Of a stretch of DNA of 64,000 nt, positions 26,728 through 36,339 are shown piece after piece. Every line of letters starts with the position of its first letter. Position 1 is the stretch's first letter. The position numbers and the translations under genes were made by a program. This DNA comes from Bacteriovoracaceae bacterium UBA7317. Lineage in GTDB: Bacteria; Bdellovibrionota; Bacteriovoracia; Bacteriovoracales; Bacteriovoracaceae. The stretch is from assembly GCA_002474345.1 (NCBI GenBank), contig DKQD01000120.1:23148-87147 (forward strand), read 5' to 3'. A model generated the notes under the pieces. That model ran no database searches, had not been told where the DNA came from, and saw only the letters and a program-made list of their open reading frames with translations.

Positions 26728-28227
26728 TCAAGCTACTTTTTTGAGTTCCTTAGGAATTTCCATATAGAAAACCGTTCCTTCACTCCCGCTTCGAATGTCA
26801 AGAGTACCATCGTGCTCTTCGACTATTTTTCTAGCAATCATAAAGCCAAGACCAGAGTGTTCTTGATTCTCATTGAAAGACATTTTTTCAAAGAAATTAA
26901 CTCTATCTTTCTTTGAGAAGTGCGGCCCATTGTTTTTTACTTCAAATAAGAAACTATTCTTTTTCTCTTTAAAAACAATTGATATAATTGGCTTTTCTAT
27001 ACCCTCATAAACAAGAATTTTTCTAGAACTATTTACAAGGTATCCAATAGCCCTTTTTAATTTAATTCCATCACACTCAATCACAGATTCATTTTCACAA
27101 TCGACATTAAAATTGATTTCATAAAATCTTAAAACATCTTTAAATTTTCCCTTAAGGTAGTGGGATATATTATCTACTTTGTGAGGTTTTATATTTAAAT
27201 GTTCCTGGTATTTTTCACTCATTAAATCTATGATAAGAAAAAGCAGATCATCACACGATGTTAAGAGGATTCCTTTTAACATCGTATAAAACTCTGATTC
27301 TTTAGCATCACTTCTGAACATATGCGAAACTGTTTTGATTGTATTAATTACATCCCTAAAATCATAAAGTAAGTTTTCCAAACCACTTTCAACATTCACT
27401 TTTTTAAGAATACTTAGATTAACCTCTTCAAAACTCTGCAAAGTAAGAGGTATCTTGACCCTCTCGCTAATCAAGATTAGACTTTCTTTTATAATTTCTT
27501 CCTCAAATTCAGTCATATTTTCTTTTAAATTAAATAAAAAGCTATTTTTATTACTAAATTGAATAGCGCAACGATTTCCAAATTTATAAAAATTAAGTAT
27601 TTCTGATTTCTTTTCTGCCAATAAGTTAATATATTTTTGAGGTACGGCAATTTGTCGACCAATATAAGAATCACAATAAACCTTACCTGTAACTTTCTTA
27701 AGATCTTTATGCCTCCACATACCGAAAGAGGATAATTCTAGCTCCTCTCCCATAATATCAATAAAAATCTTATTTATGTCGTTCTTATCATTTGAATCCT
27801 TGAACTTTTTAATTAGATAATTGCCAACTTCAATCTTGAGGTCGTATTTAATCATTTTCTTGACCAACTGAATTCCGAGTGCATTATCCCTAGGTAAAGT
27901 TAATTCGATATGTTCAGAATCAAGTGATACCTTATTTGATTTAACCTCTGATTCAAATAATACCATCTCAAATTTGATAAGCTTTTCTTTTAATTTATTA
28001 CTGAATTTATTTATTTCCGTTTTAGAAAAAGAATCTTTATTAACAAAAAGAAAATACTTAACCTTCTTTTTGCCAATTTTTTGTCTTAGATCACTCGTGA
28101 TGGAATTAAGACTGGTCTTTTTTATTGCCTTTAATCCAACATCCTTAAGTCCAGAGAAAAGAGCTAGCTCATTCTCATTGAACTTTTTAGATATCAAATA
28201 AGATATATTAGACCGATTATACCGCAC
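26728..28227 (-). CDS. Degenerate histidine-kinase-like protein
   Basis: A 499-residue protein with a C-terminal GHKL ATPase domain: an N-box-like LKRAIGYLVNSS near residue 390, a degenerate G1 region (KNNGPHF instead of D-x-G-x-G) and a clear G2 GLGFMIARKIVEEHDG near 455. At the expected dimerisation helix the sequence reads L-L-Y-D-F-R-D-V-I-N-T-I (near 285), where a kinase would have the phospho-accepting histidine, so autophosphorylation there is doubtful. No membrane segment; the N-terminal 250 residues are unrecognised. GTG start with AAGGA 6 bases upstream. Its gene begins 9 bases after the CheA-like gene ends, so it is the last member of that operon and may modulate it. Confidence 0.75.
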   Translation of the reverse strand: MRYNRSNISYLISKKFNENELALFSGLKDVGLKAIKKTSLNSITSDLRQKIGKKKVKYFLFVNKDSFSKTEINKFSNKLKEKLIKFEMVLFESEVKSNKVSLDSEHIELTLPRDNALGIQLVKKMIKYDLKIEVGNYLIKKFKDSNDKNDINKIFIDIMGEELELSSFGMWRHKDLKKVTGKVYCDSYIGRQIAVPQKYINLLAEKKSEILNFYKFGNRCAIQFSNKNSFLFNLKENMTEFEEEIIKESLILISERVKIPLTLQSFEEVNLSILKKVNVESGLENLLYDFRDVINTIKTVSHMFRSDAKESEFYTMLKGILLTSCDDLLFLIIDLMSEKYQEHLNIKPHKVDNISHYLKGKFKDVLRFYEINFNVDCENESVIECDGIKLKRAIGYLVNSSRKILVYEGIEKPIISIVFKEKKNSFLFEVKNNGPHFSKKDRVNFFEKMSFNENQEHSGLGFMIARKIVEEHDGTLDIRSGSEGTVFYMEIPKELKKVA

Positions 28228-28236
28228 CTTAATTCC

Positions 28237-31200
28237 TTAACCTTTATTATCATTAATTTTTATAACAAAAACTGTTCCCGAACCAAACTTTGATTCAACA
28301 AAAACCTCTCCTCCAATTTTATTAACATTTTCCTTAACAATATCCATTCCAATACCACGCCCTGATAATTCATCTACTGTATCTTTTTGACTAAAGTTCG
28401 GAGTAAAAATTACTTTTATAATTTCCTCATCACTCATTTTTTTAAGTTGATCTTCCGTTAATAAACCTTTTTGAACGGCTTTTTTTCCTATAAGCTGGGG
28501 ATCAATTCCCTTACCATCATCTTCAATTGTTATTTCTATTGAATCGTCAGCAAGGTTTTCTTTACACCTTACTTTTATTGTTCCTTTGGGGTTTTTCCCC
28601 ATTTCTTGTCTTTCTTTTGGCAATTCCAAACCATGATCCAAAGCGTTTCTTAAAATATGAACCATTGCATCTTGTAGGAGGTTATATGACTCTTTATTCA
28701 TCGCGACCCCATCTCCATCCAAAATGAAGTCAACACTCTTACTTAACTTTAAAGCAATATCATCTATCATGGTTTTGAACTTAGACATCTGTGGAAGTAT
28801 TGGGATATCTTTTAGCTTTTGGACTGCTTTTTTAATCCTATCTATATTGCCTTCTTCAATAATTTTTTCTAGTTTTTTAATGTTCCTCATCACAACAGGC
28901 CAGGTCTCTACCTTTTTAATATTCATATCACCCTGTTTCTCGATAAAGAACCCATTAACTAATTGGTAAAAGTCTATTAGCTTCATATAATAATAATAGT
29001 CGACATTTTTAAAAAATAATTCCATAACACCAGCAAGTGGATCACCTTGATGGGCAAGACTTTTTATTTTAGAAGGCAAGTTGTTCGTTATTCTCGCTGT
29101 TTTCAACTCTACTCGAAACAAACTAAGCTTTGGATTTTCTGAGCTATTAAAAAGAAAAATATCCAGGCCTGAATCTAACTTATAAAAATCTTGCGAACCA
29201 AGCCATTTAGATGCTTCCAAAAAGAAATAACTTGGTTTTATTTCATTTTTAATAAAAATGTCCAAAACAGAATGCAAAATTATTTCATGATCAAGCTCTA
29301 GTATTGAAGATTCAATTTCACTTAATTTTTTACCTTCATCATTTATGACTTTTTCGAAACCCTCAATATACTTCTTTCTCTGACTATGATCTTTTACCTT
29401 TGAAAACTCGAGGTATGATATGAGTGAACAATAACGCCACAAGACTTCAAATAAGCTCTTTATATTGTCACTATCTTCTAACTTTGTTAATCCTTTTAAA
29501 TCCGCTGCTATCTTATTAACAAATAAAAGGTCCATTTTATTCGCTTGCTCAATAAGCGCGCCTAAAGCTATATTATACTCACGATTTCTTTTACTTTCTT
29601 TAAAAGATACCGTTAATTTATATATATTATTAAATAGTTCTGCCCACTCACTTTTTGTAAAAGCAAAAGGCTTATTCAAATCTGATTGCATATAAACAGT
29701 TTTTACCTGATCTTTTATTTCAATAAAATTGTCTATAAAACGTGTAGAAAAATCATCTAATGAGATATCATCCAACTTTTCTAAGAGAGAAAAGCTAGTT
29801 TCAAAGTTTTGAACCTTTTCTCTTACAATACTTAAAGATGAGGAAGACCTGAGACAACCTTTTAATGAATGAGTTGTCCTCTTTAATTGAACCTTAAATT
29901 CATCAGTTAACTCTTTGCTTTTTATATTGTTAAACTCTTCTCTTCTGCCCTTTATTGACTCGTTACTGCTTAACTTTTTTTCCGAGTTTGTTAAATTAAT
30001 ACAAATTAGATTGTCTAAATCCGTTAAATAACCATGAGTTTCTTTTAATAACTTTTTACCAAACTCATTCTCTAGACGAAAAACCTTTTTAGCTAGGTTT
30101 CCATAGTCATTAATCTCTTGCCTTAAAAAATAAAGATTATCAATAAGGTCTCCGACATCTTCTTTATCAAAATGATCACCTTTATTTTCCTGAATTTCTT
30201 TAACTTGGCTTTCTGTAATATGAGTTAAAGAGGATATAGACTCGAAATTAAAAGCCCTTGCATTTCCCTTCAAAGTATGGAGGAAGCGAAACATATTTTT
30301 TACAGAGTTATCCTTTTCACTCTTAGGATTTTTTGCCAATGCCATCGTATCGTCTATAAGGCTTCTTGCATTGATTAAAAAGTTTTCGACATCCTCGATT
30401 TCAGCATTGGCCATCTCAGTAATAATCGATATATTCTTTTCATTGGATTTCTTTTCTTTTTTTATTTCCTTCTCTAACTTTTCTCTTTCCGTTACATCTT
30501 CAACATTAAACATTATTTTTTCTAAAAGTTCGTTCTCATCCCAAAGCGGTATGTAGTTTACAGAAAATGTTTTTACTTCCTTAACGAAACCTTTAGAGTC
30601 ATATATATTATAATGAATCTTACTCAATAAATGATCTTCAACCATTTCCCACTGTAAAGAGTTTGCTCCAAATATAACACTATAAGCACTAAATAAATTA
30701 GCATAGTCTTCAGAAGCCAAGTCTACATCTTTGTATAGAGTTTTAAAAATATCTTTTCCCAAAATGTCATGGGAAAAACAGGTATCAGTGAAACTTGACA
30801 CAGGCGGAATGACGTTCCAATCACCATTGACACAAAATATGGCCTGCTTCATATTATTTAATAGGTTTGAAACCTTATCTTTTTCTTCTTCTATTTCTTG
30901 AGTTGCCTCTTTCACCTTATCTTCTAGATTTTCTGCATAATCTCTCAATTTTTCGTGGGAGATTTGTAGGTTTTTTTTCATTTTATTGAAACTATCTACA
31001 AGCTTCTCTAATTCATCACTCTTTTTTTGCTCTTCTCTTTCTAGAGTCAGATCACCAACTTGTAAATCATCCAGACTGAAGTTCTCTGCATAATGGGCCA
31101 TTTTTTGGAGATGGGAAGAAACATACTTTCTAAAAACTGAATAAATAATAAGAGTTATTAATAAAAATTGAATACCTTGTATGAGTGCAAAAACTAATAC

Positions 31201-31683
31201 CTGCTCTCTCATTTTTTCTGTAATGCCTTTTAAACTCGCAACCATCTTTAACTGACCAATTTTTTCAGCTGGCTTATTGGCATCTCTCTCTTCCTCAGGA
31301 ACTAAAATATCGGTTACATCAGTTATAGTGGCGCCTGCCTCCATTTTTCCTGCTTTAACTCTAATTTCACCTTTTTCATCAGCAAAAGATTTAACATGAA
31401 CATAAATAAAATCTGGGGTTGCAAGGATTCCTTTTATTTGACTATCAAGCTGGGAATCGTCTTCATAGAAAAGAGCCCTTCCAAGGGCCTCAAGGTTGGT
31501 TTTTTCTACGTTTGCGAAACGCTCTCTTAGATTTTTTTTAAATTCTAAGTAGTCCCTCCTCAAAGAAAGGCTGGTCCCAATTATTGAGACTATCAGACCT
31601 GAGAAGATAACCAGAAAAATTACTTTTTTGGCAATCGAGGTATCTTCCTTTCTTTTTTTAATTTCCATTCGCATATCTGTCAT
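28237..31683 (-). CDS. CheA-like hybrid sensor kinase with HAMP, PAS and two HPt domains
   Basis: A 1148-residue membrane kinase. Order: TM1 (about 19-41), periplasmic domain, TM2 (161-184), HAMP with coiled coil (185-270), PAS-like domain (270-395), HPt1 with His469 (FRFLHTLKGNA), HPt2 with His605 (TTHSLKGC), a long helical region (620-1000), then a CheA-type ATPase domain. The ATPase shows the N-box HILRNALDHGLE, DDGKGIDP, NFSQ and the closing ELSGRGIGMDIVKENV. There is no CheW-like regulatory domain and no receiver domain, so the usual chemoreceptor coupling is not expected. Phosphate would pass from HPt to a free receiver; the gene for one lies 23 bases upstream. The ATG has a poor ribosome site. 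Confidence 0.88.
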   Translation of the reverse strand: MTDMRMEIKKRKEDTSIAKKVIFLVIFSGLIVSIIGTSLSLRRDYLEFKKNLRERFANVEKTNLEALGRALFYEDDSQLDSQIKGILATPDFIYVHVKSFADEKGEIRVKAGKMEAGATITDVTDILVPEEERDANKPAEKIGQLKMVASLKGITEKMREQVLVFALIQGIQFLLITLIIYSVFRKYVSSHLQKMAHYAENFSLDDLQVGDLTLEREEQKKSDELEKLVDSFNKMKKNLQISHEKLRDYAENLEDKVKEATQEIEEEKDKVSNLLNNMKQAIFCVNGDWNVIPPVSSFTDTCFSHDILGKDIFKTLYKDVDLASEDYANLFSAYSVIFGANSLQWEMVEDHLLSKIHYNIYDSKGFVKEVKTFSVNYIPLWDENELLEKIMFNVEDVTEREKLEKEIKKEKKSNEKNISIITEMANAEIEDVENFLINARSLIDDTMALAKNPKSEKDNSVKNMFRFLHTLKGNARAFNFESISSLTHITESQVKEIQENKGDHFDKEDVGDLIDNLYFLRQEINDYGNLAKKVFRLENEFGKKLLKETHGYLTDLDNLICINLTNSEKKLSSNESIKGRREEFNNIKSKELTDEFKVQLKRTTHSLKGCLRSSSSLSIVREKVQNFETSFSLLEKLDDISLDDFSTRFIDNFIEIKDQVKTVYMQSDLNKPFAFTKSEWAELFNNIYKLTVSFKESKRNREYNIALGALIEQANKMDLLFVNKIAADLKGLTKLEDSDNIKSLFEVLWRYCSLISYLEFSKVKDHSQRKKYIEGFEKVINDEGKKLSEIESSILELDHEIILHSVLDIFIKNEIKPSYFFLEASKWLGSQDFYKLDSGLDIFLFNSSENPKLSLFRVELKTARITNNLPSKIKSLAHQGDPLAGVMELFFKNVDYYYYMKLIDFYQLVNGFFIEKQGDMNIKKVETWPVVMRNIKKLEKIIEEGNIDRIKKAVQKLKDIPILPQMSKFKTMIDDIALKLSKSVDFILDGDGVAMNKESYNLLQDAMVHILRNALDHGLELPKERQEMGKNPKGTIKVRCKENLADDSIEITIEDDGKGIDPQLIGKKAVQKGLLTEDQLKKMSDEEIIKVIFTPNFSQKDTVDELSGRGIGMDIVKENVNKIGGEVFVESKFGSGTVFVIKINDNKG

Positions 31684-31706
31684 AATAGAAATAGTTTATT
31701 TTAAGA

Positions 31707-32069
31707 TTACCTATTTAAAATTTTCTCAACCATTGTCAAAAACTTTTTGTCTGAAACTGGCTTAATCATCCAGATTGAGACGCCTGCTTCCATTCCATCT
31801 TTTCTTAGTTGTGGATTAGCTTCAGTAGTAACCATCATTATGGGAGCCGTTTCAAATGCTTCATCCTTCAGTTTTTTACACATGGACAATCCATCCATAT
31901 TAGGCATATGGAGGTCAGAAATTATAAGGTCTATATCTGAGTGGTTTTTAATTAGGTCATAACCCTCAATCCCATCTCCTGCTTCTAGGATCTGATGATC
32001 CAGATCTTCCAGCAGCTCTTTCATCTTATGCCTAAAATCGTGGGAATCTTCCACCAATAGAATTTTCAT
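31707..32069 (-). CDS. Single-domain response regulator, partner of the CheA-like kinase
   Basis: A 120-residue receiver. Acid pair Glu7/Asp8, phosphorylation site Asp52 in I-I-S-D-L-H-M-P, switch Thr81/Thr82, Lys103 in MIKP. It is the first gene of an operon with the CheA-like kinase (23 bases) and the degenerate kinase. ATG at 32069 is preferred over the TTG at 32081 because GGAG then lies 6 bases upstream. Very close to the receiver at 19825-20184. Divergent from the DISM-CheA gene, which could also phosphorylate it. Confidence 0.92.
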   Translation of the reverse strand: MKILLVEDSHDFRHKMKELLEDLDHQILEAGDGIEGYDLIKNHSDIDLIISDLHMPNMDGLSMCKKLKDEAFETAPIMMVTTEANPQLRKDGMEAGVSIWMIKPVSDKKFLTMVEKILNR

Positions 32070-32253
32070 ATTATTCTCCAAAAAACCATCTTTATTAGGA
32101 TTCTTATCGTTTCTTTTTTTAAAAGTTTAAATAGTTTCCAAAAAGGTTAATAAATGTTTATTGACCGACTTTTTTCATAAACTACCTTTGTATTTAAATA
32201 TTTTTTCCAGAAACTCCGACAAATTGCATAGAAGTGCCATCTTTAGGGGAAAT

Positions 32254-35200
32254 ATGAAACTTCTTTTCACTTTAACTATTTTATTTTTTTCACTCTCTTG
32301 TCCAGGTTTTTCACCCCCTAAAGCAATCAAGGGTATTATCGATTTATCCAGCATTGACCTAAAAAAAGAAAAGCAAATTCCCTTAAACGGACAATGGAAT
32401 TTTTACTGGAAAAAAATCATTAAACCCGAGGAGGTCTTAAATAAAAAATTACCCCTCCGAAGTAAATTAATAGAAGTTCCAGGGTTATGGACTTCACTAA
32501 CCAAGAGCCAAAAAGATAGTAAAAAATTCCAAACTGGATATGGAAGCTACCTTCTTTATGTAAAAGGCTTAAATTACAAATCAAAATTAGGTTTTACTCT
32601 TAAGTATTTCGCAACAGCTTATTCGAGTTATATAATCACAAAAAGTGAAATTATTCCTCTTTTTAGAATTGGAAAAGTTGGCAAAAGCGAAGAAGAGTCT
32701 ATTCCAACAACAGCCACAAGAATAGCTGAATTAAATATCAAGGAAAGTGAATTCTATATACTTATCCAGTCATCTAATTATCATTACAGAACAGGCGGTT
32801 TTTTTAATCCTTTTCTTATAGGGACATCAAAAAGCATTAATGAAAAAGTTATAAGTAACTTCTTAAAGTCCTTTTTTCTCATGGGAGTTATACTAATAAT
32901 GTCCCTTTATCACTTTGGATTATATAGCTTAAGAAGAAAAGACCTTGGAAGCTTTTGGTTTGGAGTTCTTTGTTTCGTATTGTTCTTGAGAGAGGGAACA
33001 ACAGAAACCTTTTTGATGCAGTTTGTGGATCAGTCATCTTTTTTATTCCACCTTAATTCAAAACTAGAATATTCGACAATGTTTTTAGGAAGTGCCGTAT
33101 TCCTCACATTCCTTAATGAAATTTTGAAAGATTATTTTAGCAAAAAGATAATACTTTTCTACTGGATATCTGGTGTCATTTACACACTCATTATGCTTTT
33201 TACATCTCCAGCAATATATACAAAAACAATATTCCTTACATCGAGTCAATTCATTTCTTTTACCTGTATTCTTTATGCAATAATAAATATTTTTAGGGCC
33301 GCTCTAAAAAAAGCGGAATATTCCAGAATCCTTGCTCTGGCCATTGGTTTTTTAGTTTTTGGAGCGACCTACGATATTCTCGTTACAAAAGACATATTTC
33401 CCCCGCCTTTTATAATGCCGTACACATTTATAGTTTTTATTTTTATACAAAGTTATATTCTAGCAACTAAATTTTCTCATGCTTACAATACAGCTGAGGC
33501 CCTTAGTAAAGATTTGGAAAAGGAGGTTGTCTTTAGGACAAAAGAAGCTGTTTCTGCAAAAGAATTGGCCCAGTTGTCAGAAAAGAATATTTCGAACCTT
33601 CTAAATAATATGAGGCAATCCGTCTTCACGATTAATAATGAAAGAAAAGTAATGACACCGGTTTCTCGCTTTACTTATGATATTTTTGAAACAAATATCG
33701 AAGGAAAAGGCGTTTTTGATCATATTTATGCCTCGATTGATGAGTCTTCAGAGCTTTATTCTACTATTGATAATGTTTTTAACATGGTTTTTCTTTCTGA
33801 TGAGTTTCAATGGGACTTATCAGAGGACTACCTACCAAGGCGAGTTATTTTTAGGAATCATAATGATGATGATAAAACTGAAAAAATTCTTAAAGTGGCC
33901 TACACTCCTTTATGGAACGATAAAGAGAGTTTAGAAAGAATTATGTTTATTGTTGAAGATATTACAGAAATAGAAAAATTAGAAAAAGAGATGAATGAAC
34001 AAAAGTCAGCTGCGACCAAAAATATTCAAATGCTTCAGGAGATGGCGTCTTCAAACAAAGATGACCTAAGTATGTTTTTTTCGAACGCCTTAAAATTAAC
34101 AGCTGATTCAATTGAATCCACAAAGACTTATAGAGAAAACATTCCACTAAAAGTGGATTTTCCAGAGTTAGAAAAACTTTTTAGAAACCTTCATACCATA
34201 AAAGGTAACTCAAGAATTTTTGGATTATCCTTAATTTCATCGTTTGTGCATAACTTAGAGAGTGATGTACATGAATTTAAGGAGTTAAAAAATATTAATA
34301 AAAAACCAGACATTAATAGCATCGATGATTTTATTCAAAACCTTTACAGTTTGCAAGGCCAGGTGAATGATTATATGAGAGTTGGCCAAGAAGTATTTGA
34401 CCTCAACTTTTCAGAAGATAAAAAGTTTAAACATGAGCTTCAACAATATTTAATTGAACTTGAATTCCTTTTTCAAGACAGTATAGATAGGCCTTTAGAA
34501 CAAATGGAAAACCCTCAATTTAAAGACAAAATAATTGAGTTGAAAAAAATAAAATCTTTTCCAGATGATATCCACCTACTTAAATTAAACCTCCATACAA
34601 TAAAAGGGGTTTCCAGATCTATAGGTGAAAGAGACATTTCCGATTATATTCACTCTATTGAGAATGGCGTCCAAATGCTTATCCAATCAGATAAAATGAG
34701 CAAAGATAAATTTAATGAAATATTCAAAATACCTTTATTTAAAGTTTACAACCTTGGTAAGTCTCTTTATTTTAAAACAAATATGCACAAAGATAAGCAT
34801 CAGATTACTCATGATGGATGGGTGAAAATTTTCCTCGAAACTTATACTTTTTCAAATAATCTTGCCCTTCACTATTTTCAAAATAAATTGGATGATCACG
34901 ATTTAAAGATAAGCCTGGAAGCAATAAGCATTACTTCCAGAGAATATGGGTTGGATTTAATCAACAGAATTGTAAAAAAGGCGTTTCATGCTCTTGATCG
35001 AAATGAGTCTATAGAAGACGTCATATTTCCCTATTGCATAGAAATGTGGTCATATCTATCATTAATTTCTCTTTTTGACTTTGAAAAGAATGGGGACTTA
35101 AAGAGTGCATCCAAAGTTTTTGACCACTTTCATGAAAACGATTTTAATCTAGATGAATCAGGTAATATAGGAAAAACAATTTTCACTTCTTTTTTAAGAA

Positions 35201-36237
35201 CAATTTTTAGCGAAAAGCTTGCGACCAAAGAAGAGTTTTTAAAGCTTATGGAAATATGCCTTCAATGTGGACCTAAAGGGGTTTTAAAAGCGTTTATACC
35301 ACAAAGGCCATTTCATCATTTATTGCCCGACATTCTCAATGAACTTGAGGATGATTTTAATGCAGAAAGAATTTACAGAATAATTAAAAAAGAAGATGGA
35401 AAAGAATCATATTTTTTTACCTACCTTAGTAATTTTGTTAATAAAAAAAGTGATTACTATCTAAGACTTATAGAAACTTTAACTCTTTTAAGGTCTTTTA
35501 CAGAATTTGATGATGAATCGAAAGAAGTCATTATGCCCCAGGTGGTTGAGGTTCTTTTAGATAATTTTAACCAATTCAAAAAAACAATAGAAGAAATTGA
35601 AGAAGACAAAAAAGTTAAAGACCTAAAAAGGTTCCACTATCAATTTGATCGTCTTCTAGATATGCCAGTTAAGTATTCATTCGTACGTTTTAAAAGTGTT
35701 GTAAAGGAGCTCTCACGAGACCTTGGAAAAAAAGTTAAATTTATTATATCTGGTGATCAAGGTTCTCTTAATAGAGATAAACTAAATTTACTTTTGGACT
35801 CCATGATTCACTTAATAAGGAACTCATTAGATCATGGAATAGAGACACCAAAAAGCAGAGTCTTATTTGGTAAAGAAGAGTTTGGTACCCTTGAAATAGA
35901 ATGCCTAGAAAAAAAGGATCAATCCCTTAGAATTTCCATAAGAGACGATGGTAAAGGTGTTAATCCTGATGCAATTGTCGAAAAAGGAATAAAAGAAGGG
36001 TTAATAACAAAACAACAAGCTAAAAAGATGAATGATCAGGAAAAGGTTTCTCTTATCTTTTTACCAAACTTTAGTACAAAAAGTGTCACGACTGAGGTCT
36101 CAGGAAGAGGTGTTGGCATGGATGTAGTCAAAAAGAACCTTGAAACCATTGGGGCAGAATTGACCCTCAACAATACCCCCGGTAAAGGCACAGAGTTTAT
36201 TATAGAATTAAATAATAACAACAAGCTTGTCTCCTAA
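32254..36237 (+). CDS. 7TM-DISM / PAS / double HPt / CheA-type sensor kinase
   Basis: A 1327-residue membrane kinase (ATG at 32254 with AGGGGA upstream; the frame is open further back but without export signal or ribosome site). Order: signal peptide (1-20), periplasmic jelly-roll-like domain (about 25-195, with I-P-L-N-G-Q-W-N-F-Y-W and V-P-G-L-W), seven membrane segments (about 200-405, 7TMR-DISM), coiled coil, and a PAS-like domain (about 445-570). Next are HPt1 with His647 (NLHTIKGNS), HPt2 with His781 (NLHTIKGVS), a long helical region and a CheA-type ATPase (HLIRNSLDHGIE, DDGKGVNP, VSGRGVGMDVV). It is paralogous to the 28237-31683 kinase from the PAS domain on. No CheW domain. Confidence 0.88.
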   Translation: MKLLFTLTILFFSLSCPGFSPPKAIKGIIDLSSIDLKKEKQIPLNGQWNFYWKKIIKPEEVLNKKLPLRSKLIEVPGLWTSLTKSQKDSKKFQTGYGSYLLYVKGLNYKSKLGFTLKYFATAYSSYIITKSEIIPLFRIGKVGKSEEESIPTTATRIAELNIKESEFYILIQSSNYHYRTGGFFNPFLIGTSKSINEKVISNFLKSFFLMGVILIMSLYHFGLYSLRRKDLGSFWFGVLCFVLFLREGTTETFLMQFVDQSSFLFHLNSKLEYSTMFLGSAVFLTFLNEILKDYFSKKIILFYWISGVIYTLIMLFTSPAIYTKTIFLTSSQFISFTCILYAIINIFRAALKKAEYSRILALAIGFLVFGATYDILVTKDIFPPPFIMPYTFIVFIFIQSYILATKFSHAYNTAEALSKDLEKEVVFRTKEAVSAKELAQLSEKNISNLLNNMRQSVFTINNERKVMTPVSRFTYDIFETNIEGKGVFDHIYASIDESSELYSTIDNVFNMVFLSDEFQWDLSEDYLPRRVIFRNHNDDDKTEKILKVAYTPLWNDKESLERIMFIVEDITEIEKLEKEMNEQKSAATKNIQMLQEMASSNKDDLSMFFSNALKLTADSIESTKTYRENIPLKVDFPELEKLFRNLHTIKGNSRIFGLSLISSFVHNLESDVHEFKELKNINKKPDINSIDDFIQNLYSLQGQVNDYMRVGQEVFDLNFSEDKKFKHELQQYLIELEFLFQDSIDRPLEQMENPQFKDKIIELKKIKSFPDDIHLLKLNLHTIKGVSRSIGERDISDYIHSIENGVQMLIQSDKMSKDKFNEIFKIPLFKVYNLGKSLYFKTNMHKDKHQITHDGWVKIFLETYTFSNNLALHYFQNKLDDHDLKISLEAISITSREYGLDLINRIVKKAFHALDRNESIEDVIFPYCIEMWSYLSLISLFDFEKNGDLKSASKVFDHFHENDFNLDESGNIGKTIFTSFLRTIFSEKLATKEEFLKLMEICLQCGPKGVLKAFIPQRPFHHLLPDILNELEDDFNAERIYRIIKKEDGKESYFFTYLSNFVNKKSDYYLRLIETLTLLRSFTEFDDESKEVIMPQVVEVLLDNFNQFKKTIEEIEEDKKVKDLKRFHYQFDRLLDMPVKYSFVRFKSVVKELSRDLGKKVKFIISGDQGSLNRDKLNLLLDSMIHLIRNSLDHGIETPKSRVLFGKEEFGTLEIECLEKKDQSLRISIRDDGKGVNPDAIVEKGIKEGLITKQQAKKMNDQEKVSLIFLPNFSTKSVTTEVSGRGVGMDVVKKNLETIGAELTLNNTPGKGTEFIIELNNNNKLVS

Positions 36238-36339
36238 TTTTAATGTTCAATAGCTCCAAATTAAACTATGCATAATGACAAGACCTCTTCTTTTCATTAG
36301 CTTGCCCCTTCAAATTGCAAAGAAACGAATTAAAATATA

